DNA of 64,000 nt, from NCBI GenBank assembly GCA_035578175.1, contig JAQMRL010000001.1, positions 438,128,639 to 438,192,638 on the forward strand. Reading direction: 5' to 3'. The DNA is from Catonia carolina (Eukaryota; Arthropoda; Insecta; Hemiptera; Achilidae). Positions 22,275-34,300 of this stretch are shown piece by piece (the first letter of the stretch is position 1; each line of letters opens with the position of its first letter). The translations under genes and the position numbers were made by a program. The notes below the pieces were generated by a model. It worked only from the letters and a program-made list of their open reading frames with translations. It made no database searches and had not been told where the DNA came from.

Positions 22275-23010
22275 TGTTTAGGTTTGCTTTGGTTTGAACC
22301 TCGAGATTTTTTTTGTGTCCTGGAGACTCCAGGAGGAGTATAGGACATGTCAGTTATAACACCTGAAATATATATATAAGAATCACACAATGTATCACTA
22401 CTATCAAGAAAGAAATTCTTGTACGCTATAAAAAGTTTCACCGATCAAATAATTTTTTAGATTTTTTTTAAAGGAATGCAAATTATCACAACATTTTAAA
22501 AATTGGGGTAATTTATTCATGAATTTTCTCCCTGCATAAGTAGGCTAGGTTTTTGTTCAAACAATTTTGTGGAGTGATTAGCCACATAATAATCATTTCT
22601 GTTTCTCGTGTTATGATTGTGAACATTGAAATTCTGCATAAAATTATTTTGCCTAACATACATAATCACCTCAAAAATGTAGAGGGAGGGAACTGTAAGC
22701 AATTTAAGCTCCTTAAATAGTGGCCAGCATGAGGTTAGCTGGTTAGCTCCCACCATACACCTAATAGCTTTCTTTTGAATTTTCAAAACCCTATTTATAT
22801 TACCCATGTTAGAATTACCCAATACTAAAATACCATAACGGATATGAGACAGAATGAGGCCATGATAAGCTGCCATTAGTAATTTTTTATCATTTAATCT
22901 GGCAATTTGTTTTAGTGCAAATACCCCAGATGATATTTTACTACAAACTTGATTGATATAGAAGTCCCAAGACAAAGATCTATCTACAGATACGCCCAGG
23001 AACTTCACTG
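22275..23010 (-). pseudogene. Non-LTR retrotransposon (jockey/CR1-like) 3' end
   Basis: The minus-strand frame 23008-22517 starts at KFLGVSVDRSLSWDFYINQV and continues [25 protein letters not shown], the C-terminal motifs that follow the reverse transcriptase in jockey/CR1-type elements. A 3' UTR follows down to 22275. The copy is 5' truncated. The same family is at 41529-42960 and 50046-50645. Confidence 0.75.
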
Positions 23011-23029
23011 TTTCTGCATGCTCTAAATG

Positions 23030-23282
23030 TTGTTTAGGTTTGCTTTGGTTTGAACCTCGAGATTTTTTTTACGTCCTAGAGACTCCAGAAGGAGTATAGG
23101 TCATTCCAGGAGACCAGGAGGAGTACATGTCAGTTAGGTATTATAACACCTGAAATACATAATTATAAGAATCACACAATGTATCACTACTGTCAAGAAA
23201 GAAATTCTTGTACGCTATAAAAAGTTTCACGTATCAAGTAATTTTTCAGATTTTTTTTAAAGGAATGCAAATTATCACAACT
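23030..23282 (-). repeat. Second, shorter copy of the same non-LTR 3' UTR
   Basis: Matches 22275-22495 closely (shared GTTTGCTTTGGTTTGAACCT and AAGAATCACACAATGTATCA), lying in direct tandem with the longer copy. It holds only UTR. Confidence 0.7.
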
Positions 23283-23296
23283 TAATAACTAACAGA

Positions 23297-24235
23297 TTTT
23301 TACTTTCTCTTGCCTATATGAATATATAGGAAGGAAAGTATTGTTTTCATGTCGATTTTTCGAAATCGAGTTTTCACTGGATCTATACGTTTTCAGACCC
23401 CCTGAATCCAAAAAACATGTTTTTAGCGATTGGTCTGTGTGTGTGTGTGTGTGTGTGTGAACAGAATATCTCAAGAACGGAACATCGTACGAACTTGAAA
23501 CTTGAAACTTAAGTTACATACCACTACCGGACGCGACACGAACATTTTCATCAAAATCGGTCAACCGGAAGTAGTAGTTTATTCGTATAATTTTTCAGTT
23601 TTTTGCGATTTTCTCAAAAACTGGTCCTACGATTTTTTTTAAAATCGCCTATTTTACTCAATTTTTTATTCTCTACAAGATAGGGTAGGCGCCATGTCTG
23701 CTGAAATTCTCGGTGAGGCTGTTTTCACGTAAAAACGTTGTTTTTTTAAGATTACGGCTTTAATATAAATTTTAGCGCAAAAACCAATATAATAAAAGTT
23801 GTAGAGAATTTAAAAACCTACAACTTTTGTTTCAAACATTTTTTTGTATGACGCTTAGTTTAGCGGTAATTTGCGATTTTCTGTTTTTTTTCTCACGAAA
23901 ACGTGAGAAAAATCGATTTTTTTAACATTTCGGTCTTAGTATGCATTTTACGACAAAAGTGTATATAATAAAAGTTATAGAAAATTAAAAGATCTACAAC
24001 TTTTGTTTAGAGCATTTTTCTCTACAGAGCCTAGTTTAGCGTGAAAGCGTGATTTTCCGTATTTTTAAGCCAAACTGAGTTCGATTGTCATTTTGCGTCA
24101 TTCACTCATGATTAAAATAAGGTTATGTTTTTGAGGTTAGTTTTTGTTTATTTCTAATATTTTATTAATAATGTTAGGTTTATTATTAATTATTTGCATT
24201 GGCAAGAGAAAGTTGTGTGAGTGTTTCACACCAGA
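23297..24235 (+). mobile_element. DINE-like repeat, full-length reference copy
   Basis: A complete example of the family: 5' end TTTTTACTTTCTCTTGCC, TG microsatellite at 23436-23459, AT-rich body, subterminal inverse GGCAAGAGAAAGT at 24201-24213, hairpin GTGTGAGTGTTTCACAC, end CCAGA then T-run. Asymmetric terminal inverted repeats, a 3' hairpin, an internal microsatellite and T-rich insertion sites are the reported hallmarks of DINE-1/Helentron-type elements. Confidence 0.75.
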
Positions 24236-24445
24236 TTTTTTGTTACATCTTAACCTGAGGTGTGCTGGACTAAAGAATAATCAGACTTTAAAATGCCGGA
24301 TTGTAGAAGGATTACTCTAAAATAACATCTACTTTAATTTTTTTCAATTTAACAATTTTCCACTACTGGCTTTGCTAATAAATAAAATCATTGTTGTTAT
24401 TTATAAAAAAGAAAAATATCGGTTAACATTTGCAATATAGTGTTT

Positions 24446-25137
24446 CATCGTTTATTATTATTATTATTATTATTTCTTGTTAGATCCTACTAGGGATGCA
24501 TTTCTCTTAGTTCCAGCCAGTTTCCGGATGACCCATGCTGCCTTCATTTTTTCTGCATGTGATCTTTTTCGCTCCTCCGTCCAGGCCGTTCCCGTTCTCC
24601 TCGGCCCTCCCAAGCACTTTAAATTCTCAATTTTCTGCTTCATTTCTGTTCTATTGAGAAGTGTTTCGCCCGTAATGTCATTCACCAGCATCGTCTCATG
24701 GATCTCCTTGTGCCATCTCGTTGTAGTTTTCCTGCCCTCCCAGTACTTCCATAACTGCTTCGTTAGTCTGGAGTCGTGCATCCTCGCTATGTGGCCGAAG
24801 AATGCCAGTCGTCTCTGCTGGATGACTTCTCTTATGGGTGTGGTGAAGGAATATACTTCTTCGTTACTTCTGAGCCTGTATTCTCCCTCTTTATTTTGAG
24901 TCGGCCCGATGATTTTTCTGATGATTTTCCTCTCGGTAGTTTCTATCGAGCGCAGGTGGATGTTAGATTTCAAGTGGTGGGTTTCCGCCGCGTACAGCAC
25001 CTCCAGTCTGGCAACCGTCTGGTAGTGTCTTATCTTGGCATTGCGCGAAATTGATCTCTTATTATAAACGTTCTTGGTGAGACCGTATGCTTGTGCTAGC
25101 TTTGTAGCTTTTGCTTGAATCGCAAGTTTGCCAGAGT
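24446..25137 (-). pseudogene. Non-LTR retrotransposon (RTE-like) ORF2 C-terminal part
   Basis: Minus strand reads LAIQAKATKLAQAYGLTKN, then VLYAAETHHL, ERKIIRKIIGP, LRSNEEVYS, RRLAFFGHIARMHDSRLTKQ, the usual C-terminal order of RTE-like reverse transcriptase proteins. The frame ends near the 3' tail, a TAA microsatellite (24454-24473 on the plus strand as TTA units). It is 5' truncated and inserted about 45 bases upstream of TDP1's first coding exon. Confidence 0.75.
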
Positions 25138-25181
25138 TTATTTATTTAATTTACTGTTTTTTTTTTTTTTGGTTATTACAG

Positions 25182-25362
25182 TTTGCGATGAGTTCATCAA
25201 AGAAGGGAAACAATGATAACCTTAAAGGTTTCCTGTGGTCCGATTCAAGTAGTAAAACCAAAAATGGATCTGCTAGTAAAACGAATACAAATATTTGTAG
25301 TTACGGAGAAGACTGCTACCGTCAAAATCCTAACCATTTTGAAGAATTTTCACACCCTCACT
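25182..25362 (+). CDS. Tdp1: TDP1 exon with start codon and PBZ finger
   Basis: Acceptor GGTTATTACAG ends at 25181; six bases of 5' UTR precede ATG 25188, so at least one untranslated exon lies upstream. Residues 37-56 fit C-x5-C-x6-H-x5-H ([15 protein letters not shown] then EEFSH), the PAR-binding zinc finger consensus, expected to bind poly(ADP-ribose). The exon ends after one base of a codon at a GCAAGT donor (25363), giving a GC-AG intron. The alternative GT at 25366 would throw the next exon out of frame into a stop. Confidence 0.8.
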
Positions 25363-28300
25363 GCAAGTACCTATGTCTAAAAAAATATTAAAATTAGGTT
25401 AAAATAATTTTACTGGGATTTTCATTGATTGGTGGTAACTTAAAAATCTGTTGTAATTTTTAGTTTAATTATTGTTTACATTTTTGCAAGAGTAAGTCGT
25501 GCGAGTATTTCACATCTGATTTTATAGTATACTAACGGAATTGTAAAATTGAACTAGTGGTGAACTGTTATGTTTGTTGTAAAATCTGATGTATTCCTAT
25601 CTCGTTACTATTAAAATAATGTCACGTAATTAAATTGTCAGTTGCAAAACTCGTAATGATATATACAGTAAAATCTCTCTATAGCGGAATTGAAGGGACC
25701 ATGAGGTTCCGCCGCTATAAAGAGAGTTCCGTTATAGAGAGAGCAAGTAATTAATGGGGAGAGGGAAGTTGAAGTACTAATTTTTCTGTACTAAAAACTC
25801 ATGTACATATGTGAAAGGTGCATGCAATAAGTTTACTTTGAAAAACTACTAAATAGATTACTTTATGACGAATGTTTAATACAGTAGATTACTTCAATAC
25901 AGTGAAATATTTAAATTACTTACTTAAAATACATACATACAATTAAAATCTCATAAAACATAGGCTACACAAACACAAAAAAAACAGTACAATATATATA
26001 TTTTCGTTATTAAGGAACAACGACTGTAAAGTACATTTCATTTTGTAAAATAAGTTGTCATTTTTTGTTTGTTTGGTTTTCAGTTCGTAAAACATGTCTT
26101 CAATCTTATTTTCAATGTTTAAAACTTGTTGTTGTAAATTTTCATCTATATTGTGGCAATAACAGTACGTGGAAACAATACGAATAGTGTCTAGTGCCTG
26201 TTTACTTGAGGGGGGCACTATTTCTGTTTCCATTTCATCATCATCTTCACTTTCTTCCTCATTGTTTTGGGCTATAGGTATTCCCCACCGACGATTGCGA
26301 GGGAGTGGGAGCTTAAAAGTTGACTCATTGTTAGCCGCTATAGAGAGATTTTTGTGCCGCTACAAAGAGAGTTAATTACATTACCGTAATATACGAAAGG
26401 GTCGGGGTCGGCAAATAATGCTGCAAAAGAGAGGTTTCCGCAATAGAGAAATCCGCAATAGAGAGATTTTACTGTATATAGTGATTAATGATGTAAAACA
26501 TTATCAGTGTAGTAATAGTCTGTTCGTATACAGTACTGTTGCCTGCTAAACATGCTGAGATTTAAATTCTTTACTACGAGGTTCACTATTTATATTTTGA
26601 GCCTAAGAATAAATACAAACTAGTTTTGTTGAAAGTGGCTTTATTGCTTTTCAAAATATTCCCCCTTAAGGTTTATACACTTTTGCATGCGTTGGAACCA
26701 GTTCTCATAGCATTTTTTTCAGTCTGCGTCGGGTACCTCCAAAACATGGTTTTTGAATGCTTCAACAGCTTCTTCTGCCGACAAAAATTGTTGTCCTCCC
26801 AATTTATCCTTGATAGTTGGGAACAAAAAGAAATCATTGGGTGCCAAATCTGGACTGTAAGGCGGATGACCCATCAATTCGATCTTTTGAGCGTTGAAAA
26901 AGCTGGTTGTTTCATGAGATGTGTGGGAGCTTGCGTTATCTTGATGGAGGATAATTCGACAATTTTTGTTTGTTTTTCTGATTTCATCAAAGAGTACTGG
27001 CAAACAAATGGTTGTATACCATCCAGAATTTACTGTTTTACGCTCCTCCAAAGGTACTGTTGCCACATGACCAGTTTTCATGAAAAAATACACGACCATT
27101 TGTTTTGAAGTGCTCCGAGCTCGAACAACTTTTGTTGGGTTCGGTTCGTCTTGAAACACCCATACCGCCGACTGTTGTTTTCGTTCTGGCTCATACGCAT
27201 ATATCCATGATTGGTCACCTGTTACAATCCTATATACCTCTTTAGAAGCACCAACATCGAATTCTTTAATCATTTTTTTTTGCATCAATCGACACAGGCA
27301 TCGTTTTGGGCTTTTGTCAAATTGTGTGGGATCCAACGACAACACACCTTTTTCACAGCTAAATATTTGTGCAATATTTTATGTATGCTAGTGGGGCTAA
27401 TGTCTAACGGTGTCTCAATCTCACAATATGTCACATGACGATCTTGGATGATCATATTTTGCACAGCGTCAATGTTTTTAGGAACAGCAACCGACTTTGG
27501 ACGACCTTCACGAAATTCATCATTGAGAGAACAACGACCACGATTGAACTCGTTTTACCAGCATTTCACAGTGGCAAAGGATGGGGCTTCATCACCAAAA
27601 GTGGAATTAAGTTGATCAGTGCACTGTTGTCTAGTTAATCCAGGTCAGAAATCGTAATAAATCATTGCACGAAAGTTTTTACGACTCAATTCCTTTTTTT
27701 GACTGACACAATCTTTTTAAATGGCTACAAACGACACAAACAATGCTTTGTTTACAATATATCTGGTGTAGGTTATTGTTAAAAATGTCAAACTTTCAAA
27801 TAAAAACATCAATTGATACCCAACAACAATCAGTGCTGCCAAGGCTCAAAATATAAATAGTGACCCTCGTATTGCATACAGCACCGTGCTAGGTCATTCT
27901 GTGCTCTTTGCGAGTTTGACAAATCTGTACCCTCCAATACGAGAGGGGGGGGGTATAAAATACCCTTAGGGCAATGAGGGGCGCTTCATGGAAAATTTTA
28001 TTTTTAAAATTAAGGTCCAAAATGGTTGAGTTTTATCCTTTTTGAGGCAAGTTTTTTTTACTTTTCCAATATCTTTTTACTTTCTTTTGCCTATATTAAT
28101 ATACAGGGTGATTCATGAAGTTCTCCCCCCACTTCTACAGCACATTGTACTAGTAAAAATAATGAAAAAATGTTATATAAACATAGGTCCGAAAACGCTT
28201 CGTTAGCGAGTTACAGCTAGCGAAAGTTTCGCCTGGATTTCAGTTCACCAGGTGAAATGAGGTCTTCCTGGAATTGTGGTAAGGTAGATTAAGGGGCGAA

Positions 28301-31300
28301 TTCAATCATTTCTTATGGTTTTTGATCTGATAAATTGAATAAAACAGGTCCCAGAACTGTAAGTTAAATAGTTTTTAAGAAAACCAGTGTCAAATGCAAA
28401 AAATGGAGTGAAAATCACATTTTTTCATCTTTGGGCAAGAATAACTTTGTTATTTCACCAAGAAACAGTTAAAAATTTTCAATAAAAAATGTAGAAAATT
28501 TTATTCTGAACAAACCGGTGTAAATAAAGTACACAGAAAGCGAATAGTTTTTGAGAAAACCAGTGTCAAATGCAAAAAAATGGAGTGAAAAAAACACATT
28601 TTTTCATTTTAGTTTTTCCGGTTAATTTTACTTTGTACTCTTATGAATAAAAACTCATTTAATCAAACATCTATTCGCTTTCTGTGTACTTAATTTACAC
28701 CGGTTTGTTCAGAATAAAATTTTCTACATGTTTTATTGAAAAATTTTAACTGTTTCTTGGTGAAATAACACAGTTATCCTTGCCCAAAGATGAAAAAATA
28801 AGTTTTTCACTCCATTTTTTGCATTTGACACTGGTTTTCTTAAAAACTATTTAACTTACAGATCTGGGACCTGTTTTATTCAATTTATCAGATCAAAAAC
28901 CATAAGAAATGATTGAATTTGCCCCTTAATCTACCTTACCACAATTCCAGGAAGACCTCATTTCACCTGGTGAACTGAAATCCAGGCGAAACTTTCGCTA
29001 GCTGTAACTCGCTAACGAAGCGTTTTCGGACCTATGTTTATATAACATTTTTTCATTATTTTTACTAGTACAATGTGCTGTAGAAGTGGGGGGAGAACTT
29101 CATGAATCACCCTGTATATAGGAAGGAAAGTATTGTTTTCATGTCAATTTTAACAAATCAAGTTTTCACTGGATCTACACGTTTTCAGACCTGCTGAATC
29201 CAAAAAACATGTTTTTAGCAATTAGTCTGTGTGTGAACAGAATATCTCAAGAACGGAACATCGTACGAACTTGAAACTTGGAACTTAAGTTACATACCAC
29301 TACCGGACCTGACACGAAAATTTTCATCAAAATCGGTCAACCAAAAGTAGTAGTTTATTCGTGTAATTTTTCACTTTTTTGCAATTTTCTCAAAAACTGG
29401 TCGTACGATTTTTTTTTAAAACCGCCTGGTTTATTAAATTTCTTATGCTTTACATGATAGGATAGGCGCCATGTTTGCTGAAATTGTTGGTGAGGCTGTT
29501 TTCACGTAAAAACATTATTTTCTTAAGATTACAGCTTTAATATGCATTTTAGCGCAAAACTTTGTATAATAAAGGTTGTAGAGAATTTAAAACCCTACAA
29601 CTTTTATTCAAACACTTTTTGTATAACACTTAGTTTAGCGGTAATTAGCGATTTTCTGTTTTTTTTCACGAAGATGTGTGAAAAATCGATTTTTTTAAGA
29701 TTTCGGACTTGGTATGCATGTTATGACAAAAGTGTATATAATCAAATTTATAGGAATTTTAACGATCTACAACTTTTATTTAAAGCATTTTTCTCGACAG
29801 AGCCTAGTTTAGCGTGAAAGAGTGATTTTCCATATTTTTAAGCCAAATAGGTCGATTTTCATTTTCCATCTTTCACTCATGACTAAAATTAGGTTATGTT
29901 TTTTGAGGTTAGTTTTTCGTTTATTTCCAATGATTAGTAGGATAGTAATTTAATGTTAGGTTATATTGTTTAAATTATATGCATTGGCAAGAGAAAGTCG
30001 TGTGAGTGTTTCACACCAGATTTTTTTATAATATTGGTTTGTTGTTGTTTTACAGTGAGCGAACTCGTATCGAAAATTCCCGATGGAGAATTTGTATTTC
30101 CTCCTGGTTATAAACAAAAAATTAGCCGGAGAATATTAGAAATACAAATCGGATTTCAAAGGAATATTAAAAAATATGGCGTTGCGGCTGGTAAAAAGGA
30201 TAATAATGGTTCTAATAATAGGTTAAGTAACGGTGTTGGTAATCAGAGTTATAGAAAAGATGAAAACAAAAAAATTAAGGTTGATACAAATAAAACGTCT
30301 TCTTTTTCACCGATATCCAAACCGTCTACTTCCTCGTCTAGTAATAATTTGACAGCTTCATTTTCTGCGACTGATTCATCAAGGTGATTATTCTATTTTA
30401 CTACTTTTATTCTGTTTATCTTTAGAACTCTCCCGTGTTTTGGCAAAAGGATGTACCTATGTGAAAAAATCATTTTTTTTTTATTTACGATTCTAAGGTA
30501 ATTTTTTGCGCTTTTTTCAAAAATCCTATTGCCAAGTCTGTATGAGTTATAGTTTTCAAGATACAATGATGGCAAAAAGCTGTATGTACGCGCCTATTTT
30601 GAGAAATTTTAGAGGCAAAATGGTGTATGTGTTAATAAATTGGTAATTAAAGATTGGCACAAAGATGTATGAATTCTTTTCACCATTTTTGCTTTCTGAA
30701 AACACTGAAAATCACATTGCTATAAAATGGGAATATGATGTATGTGCGATTAATACTTTTTACTTTAGTAAACTGTGTTGTTAAAATAGTTTTAGTCAAT
30801 GGTAAAAGGGGTTAAATGGCTTATGCTTCTTTTTGGTATATTTTATGATCGTTTGCATTTAGAGAAAGGCACATGGCAGAAGGATGTATGCTCAAATAAT
30901 ACCTTTTGCCTATGAAATGGTGAAAATGAACTATCCAAAACAAACATAGAAAAAGGTGTATATCATATTTTACATTATGTTTACTGCTGCTCATGAACAG
31001 TCATTCCATAAGGCAAAAAGGTGTATGAACTTAATACACCATTTTGCCACTCATACACAGTGAGATTTTGTTTTGGTGTTAGTTTCAGATTATGTCCAAC
31101 CTTAGGCTGTATATTACATAGATGTTTGATTAAATGAGTTTTTATTCATAAGAGTACAAAGTAAAATTAACCGGAAAAACTAAAATGAAAAAATGTGTTT
31201 TTTTCACTCCATTTTTTTGCATTTGACACTGGTTTTCTCAAAAACTATTCGCTTTCTGTGTACTTTATTTACACCGGTTTGTTCAGAATAAAATTTTCTA

Positions 31301-34300
31301 CATTTTTTATTGAAAATTTTTAACTGTTTCTTGGTGAAATAACAAAGTTATTCTTGCCCAAAGATGAAAAAATGTGATTTTCACTCCATTTTTTGCATTT
31401 GACACTGGTTTTCTTAAAAACTATTTAACTTACAGATCTGGGACCTGTTTTATTCAATTTATCAGATCAAAAACCATAAGAAATGATTGAATTTGCCCCT
31501 TAATCTACCTTACCACAATTCCAGGAAGACCTCATTTCACCTGGTGAACTGAAATCCAGGCGAAACTTTCGCTAGCTGTAACTCGCTAACGAAGCGTTTT
31601 CGGACCTATGTTTATATAACATTTTTTCATTATTTTTACTAGTACAATGTGCTGTAGAAGTGGGGGGAGAACTTCATGAATCACCCTGTATTTTCACATC
31701 AAATTAAATTTGAATGTGAAAATATTTTTTTTTAAATTTAAAACTTGCTACTCCTACCATGGCAGATAAGATCTACCATGGTAGGAGTAGAAAGTTTTAA
31801 ATTTAGAAAGTGAAAATATTTTTAAAAGATTTTAATTTACTGAAGATGTGTACAAGATACACAAAAGCGCTATAAACATTGGTAAGTGTTTTCTGTTATC
31901 GTATTCTGGTGGTTAGAAATATATATTTCAATTTTAAATAATACGGCTGTTGATAATCCTACATACGATGTTCGATAAAATAAAAAAATAAAGGTAATTT
32001 TAAGTACAAACGATTAAATTCTCCATTTTCTTCTCTATCAGCATTTATTGGTTGAACAGATCATCTTCTTAATGATTGTCTTGGCTCACTAACAAAATTG
32101 TAAAACGTACATCTTATAACGGGTATTATAAAATGTTATAAAAATTAAAATGTTATAAAATTAAGGACGCAACCCTGATTATAAGAAGATAGAAGTAATA
32201 CATCGGTAAATTTTCTCTCCCTCAATCGGTATGTGCTCAAGGCCAACTACCTAACACAGTTAAAATGTTTCACTCGAGGATTAGTGTGGTGACAGCAGTC
32301 GTTTCGTTATATTGTGTCACCAATGGTGTTTTCCAAGGAAAAGATTGTGGCTTTGAACGTAGGGTTGCGTTCTTAATAAAACACCCAAGGGTGTTTTATT
32401 AAGCCACAATCTACAGCATATTTTTATTTTCCGTACTTTACAAATTATTAATTAATCTAAATTATTATTGAAGCGGGTGTTTTATTAAGAACGTAACCCT
32501 ATGTTAAAAGCCACAATCTTTTCCTTGGAAAAAACCATTGCTGACACAAATAGCGAAACGACTGCTGTCACCACACTAATGCTTGACTGGAACATTTTAA
32601 CTGTCTTAGGTAGTAGTTGGCCCCTTGAGTACACTGTTGCCAACATACCGATTGAGGGAGAGAAAATTTACCGATGTATTACTTCTATCTTCTTATAATC
32701 AGGGTTGCGTCCTTAATAAAACACCCGTTAGCACTACTTTCCAACTATGCTAATTTATGTTCCTTTGACTCGAACATTTTCAGATGTTTCGACTTCTGTA
32801 TCGCGCTCCTCACTGCTCTACTATATTTTTTATTCCTAATTTGTGTACGATGCAATCTGTTCAATTTAGAACAATAAGCAACCTCCATGACCGAGTGAGA
32901 TGAGGATGATGTGTATGACGTGTAAATGAGGTGTAGTCTTGTACAGACTCAGGTCGACCATTCCTGAGAGAGTATGGTTAATTAAACCCCAACCATCAAA
33001 GTACACCGGTAACCACTGTCTAGTATTCAAATTCGTATAAAAGTAACTACCTTTACTAGGATTTGAACCAGGAACCTTTGTCTCCGAAAATCAGCTGTTA
33101 AACAGCTGATTTTGGCGACGACTTTACCTCTAGACCAATCCGGTGGGTTGCTCTACTATATGTGTTCACTTTTTTGCAATCTCGTTGCTTTTCTTGCCAC
33201 TCTTATCACAGTTCTCCTCATCGCTCCACTATAAACTGGGGCTTAGTCGTATAAAAACAGCTGAGCCAACAGTTACAACACAACTTGCTACATGTATAAT
33301 AATGAAATTCATTACTCTCAAAGGAGATAACTGACTAACGTCTTTTACTCCTTTACCTCTCTGTTTTTAAATGCCTCATTCATATAATTGGCTGACCGTA
33401 TGATGAGAAACAACTATTTTTTGTAGTCATGGGACTAGCAAATCGAGTGCAAATAATTTAACACACCACCTGCCTGTTATGGGCAATATTTAACATATTG
33501 TCGTCGACTGGGGCCAACGACACGTAGCAAAACGTTGTTTGGAAAATTGGTGGCCCTGGAAAGGGCTGTTTAATTGTGTGGGTGGCCCTGAAAAGGGCCG
33601 TTGTTGGCGGTCGGAAGCGGAGCCCGAAGAGTGACGGCTCGGCTACCGGGTTCAGGCCTAGCTTCCCTCAGTGGCAGTTGGGTCCCCACTGCAGCGTGGC
33701 AGTGGTGGCCCCCAGAGCCCCGCATTGTCGGGTTGGCGTGGGCCGTCTGCCGATAGCACAGCTGAGGCGGTTCTCGGTGCGGGAATGTAGCATCCGCCAC
33801 TGGTAGCGTAGGCCAGGGATGGTGCGTCTGGTCTTGGCTAGGCTCTTCTTCTTCAGTTGGGAGCTCTTCTACCTTGGTCTTCTCCGGTTGAGAGTTGAGT
33901 GAAGAATGACTCTCAAATTCCAGGGTTGTCGCTTAAATCCCCCTCCGACGAGTTTACTTCAAGGTGGAGGGGAGGCGCTGTGGGCTCTGCCCATCTGTAG
34001 CGCTACTCGCGGCAGGTATTGGGGCCGTCTGCAGACGCTAGTGTTGGTAAGGTAGTCGATGACAATACGATGGGAGATTGAGTGTACTGTCTAGTTACAA
34101 TAGAATAAAAATATTTGAAAAAGTTATTTAATTAGGATCTTTTTCCAGGGCAAATAAAACACCATCTACTTCTAGTGCAAACGAGACGAATGCTGCCAAT
34201 TACAGAACAGTTGTAATGGATAGAATTAATCACAATATTGCCGATAAGTGGAGAGATGCTGCCCCTTATCATTTCTTTCTATCCGCCATCACCGGTTCAA

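Noticed and set aside
24477..25054. Plus-strand frames over the RTE fragment
   Set aside because: They are shadows of the minus-strand reverse transcriptase frame with clear motifs.
25366..25391. Extension of the PBZ exon to the TAA at 25391 as a separate small protein
   Set aside because: The GC donor joins in phase with the TDP1 exon at 30056; the extension adds only a few residues with no motif.
26626..27108. 160-codon plus-strand frame
   Set aside because: Shadow of the minus-strand mariner transposase with DD34D motifs.
33570..33806. 76-codon frames on both strands of the GC-rich island
   Set aside because: Open only because GC-rich sequence has few stops; no domain on either strand.
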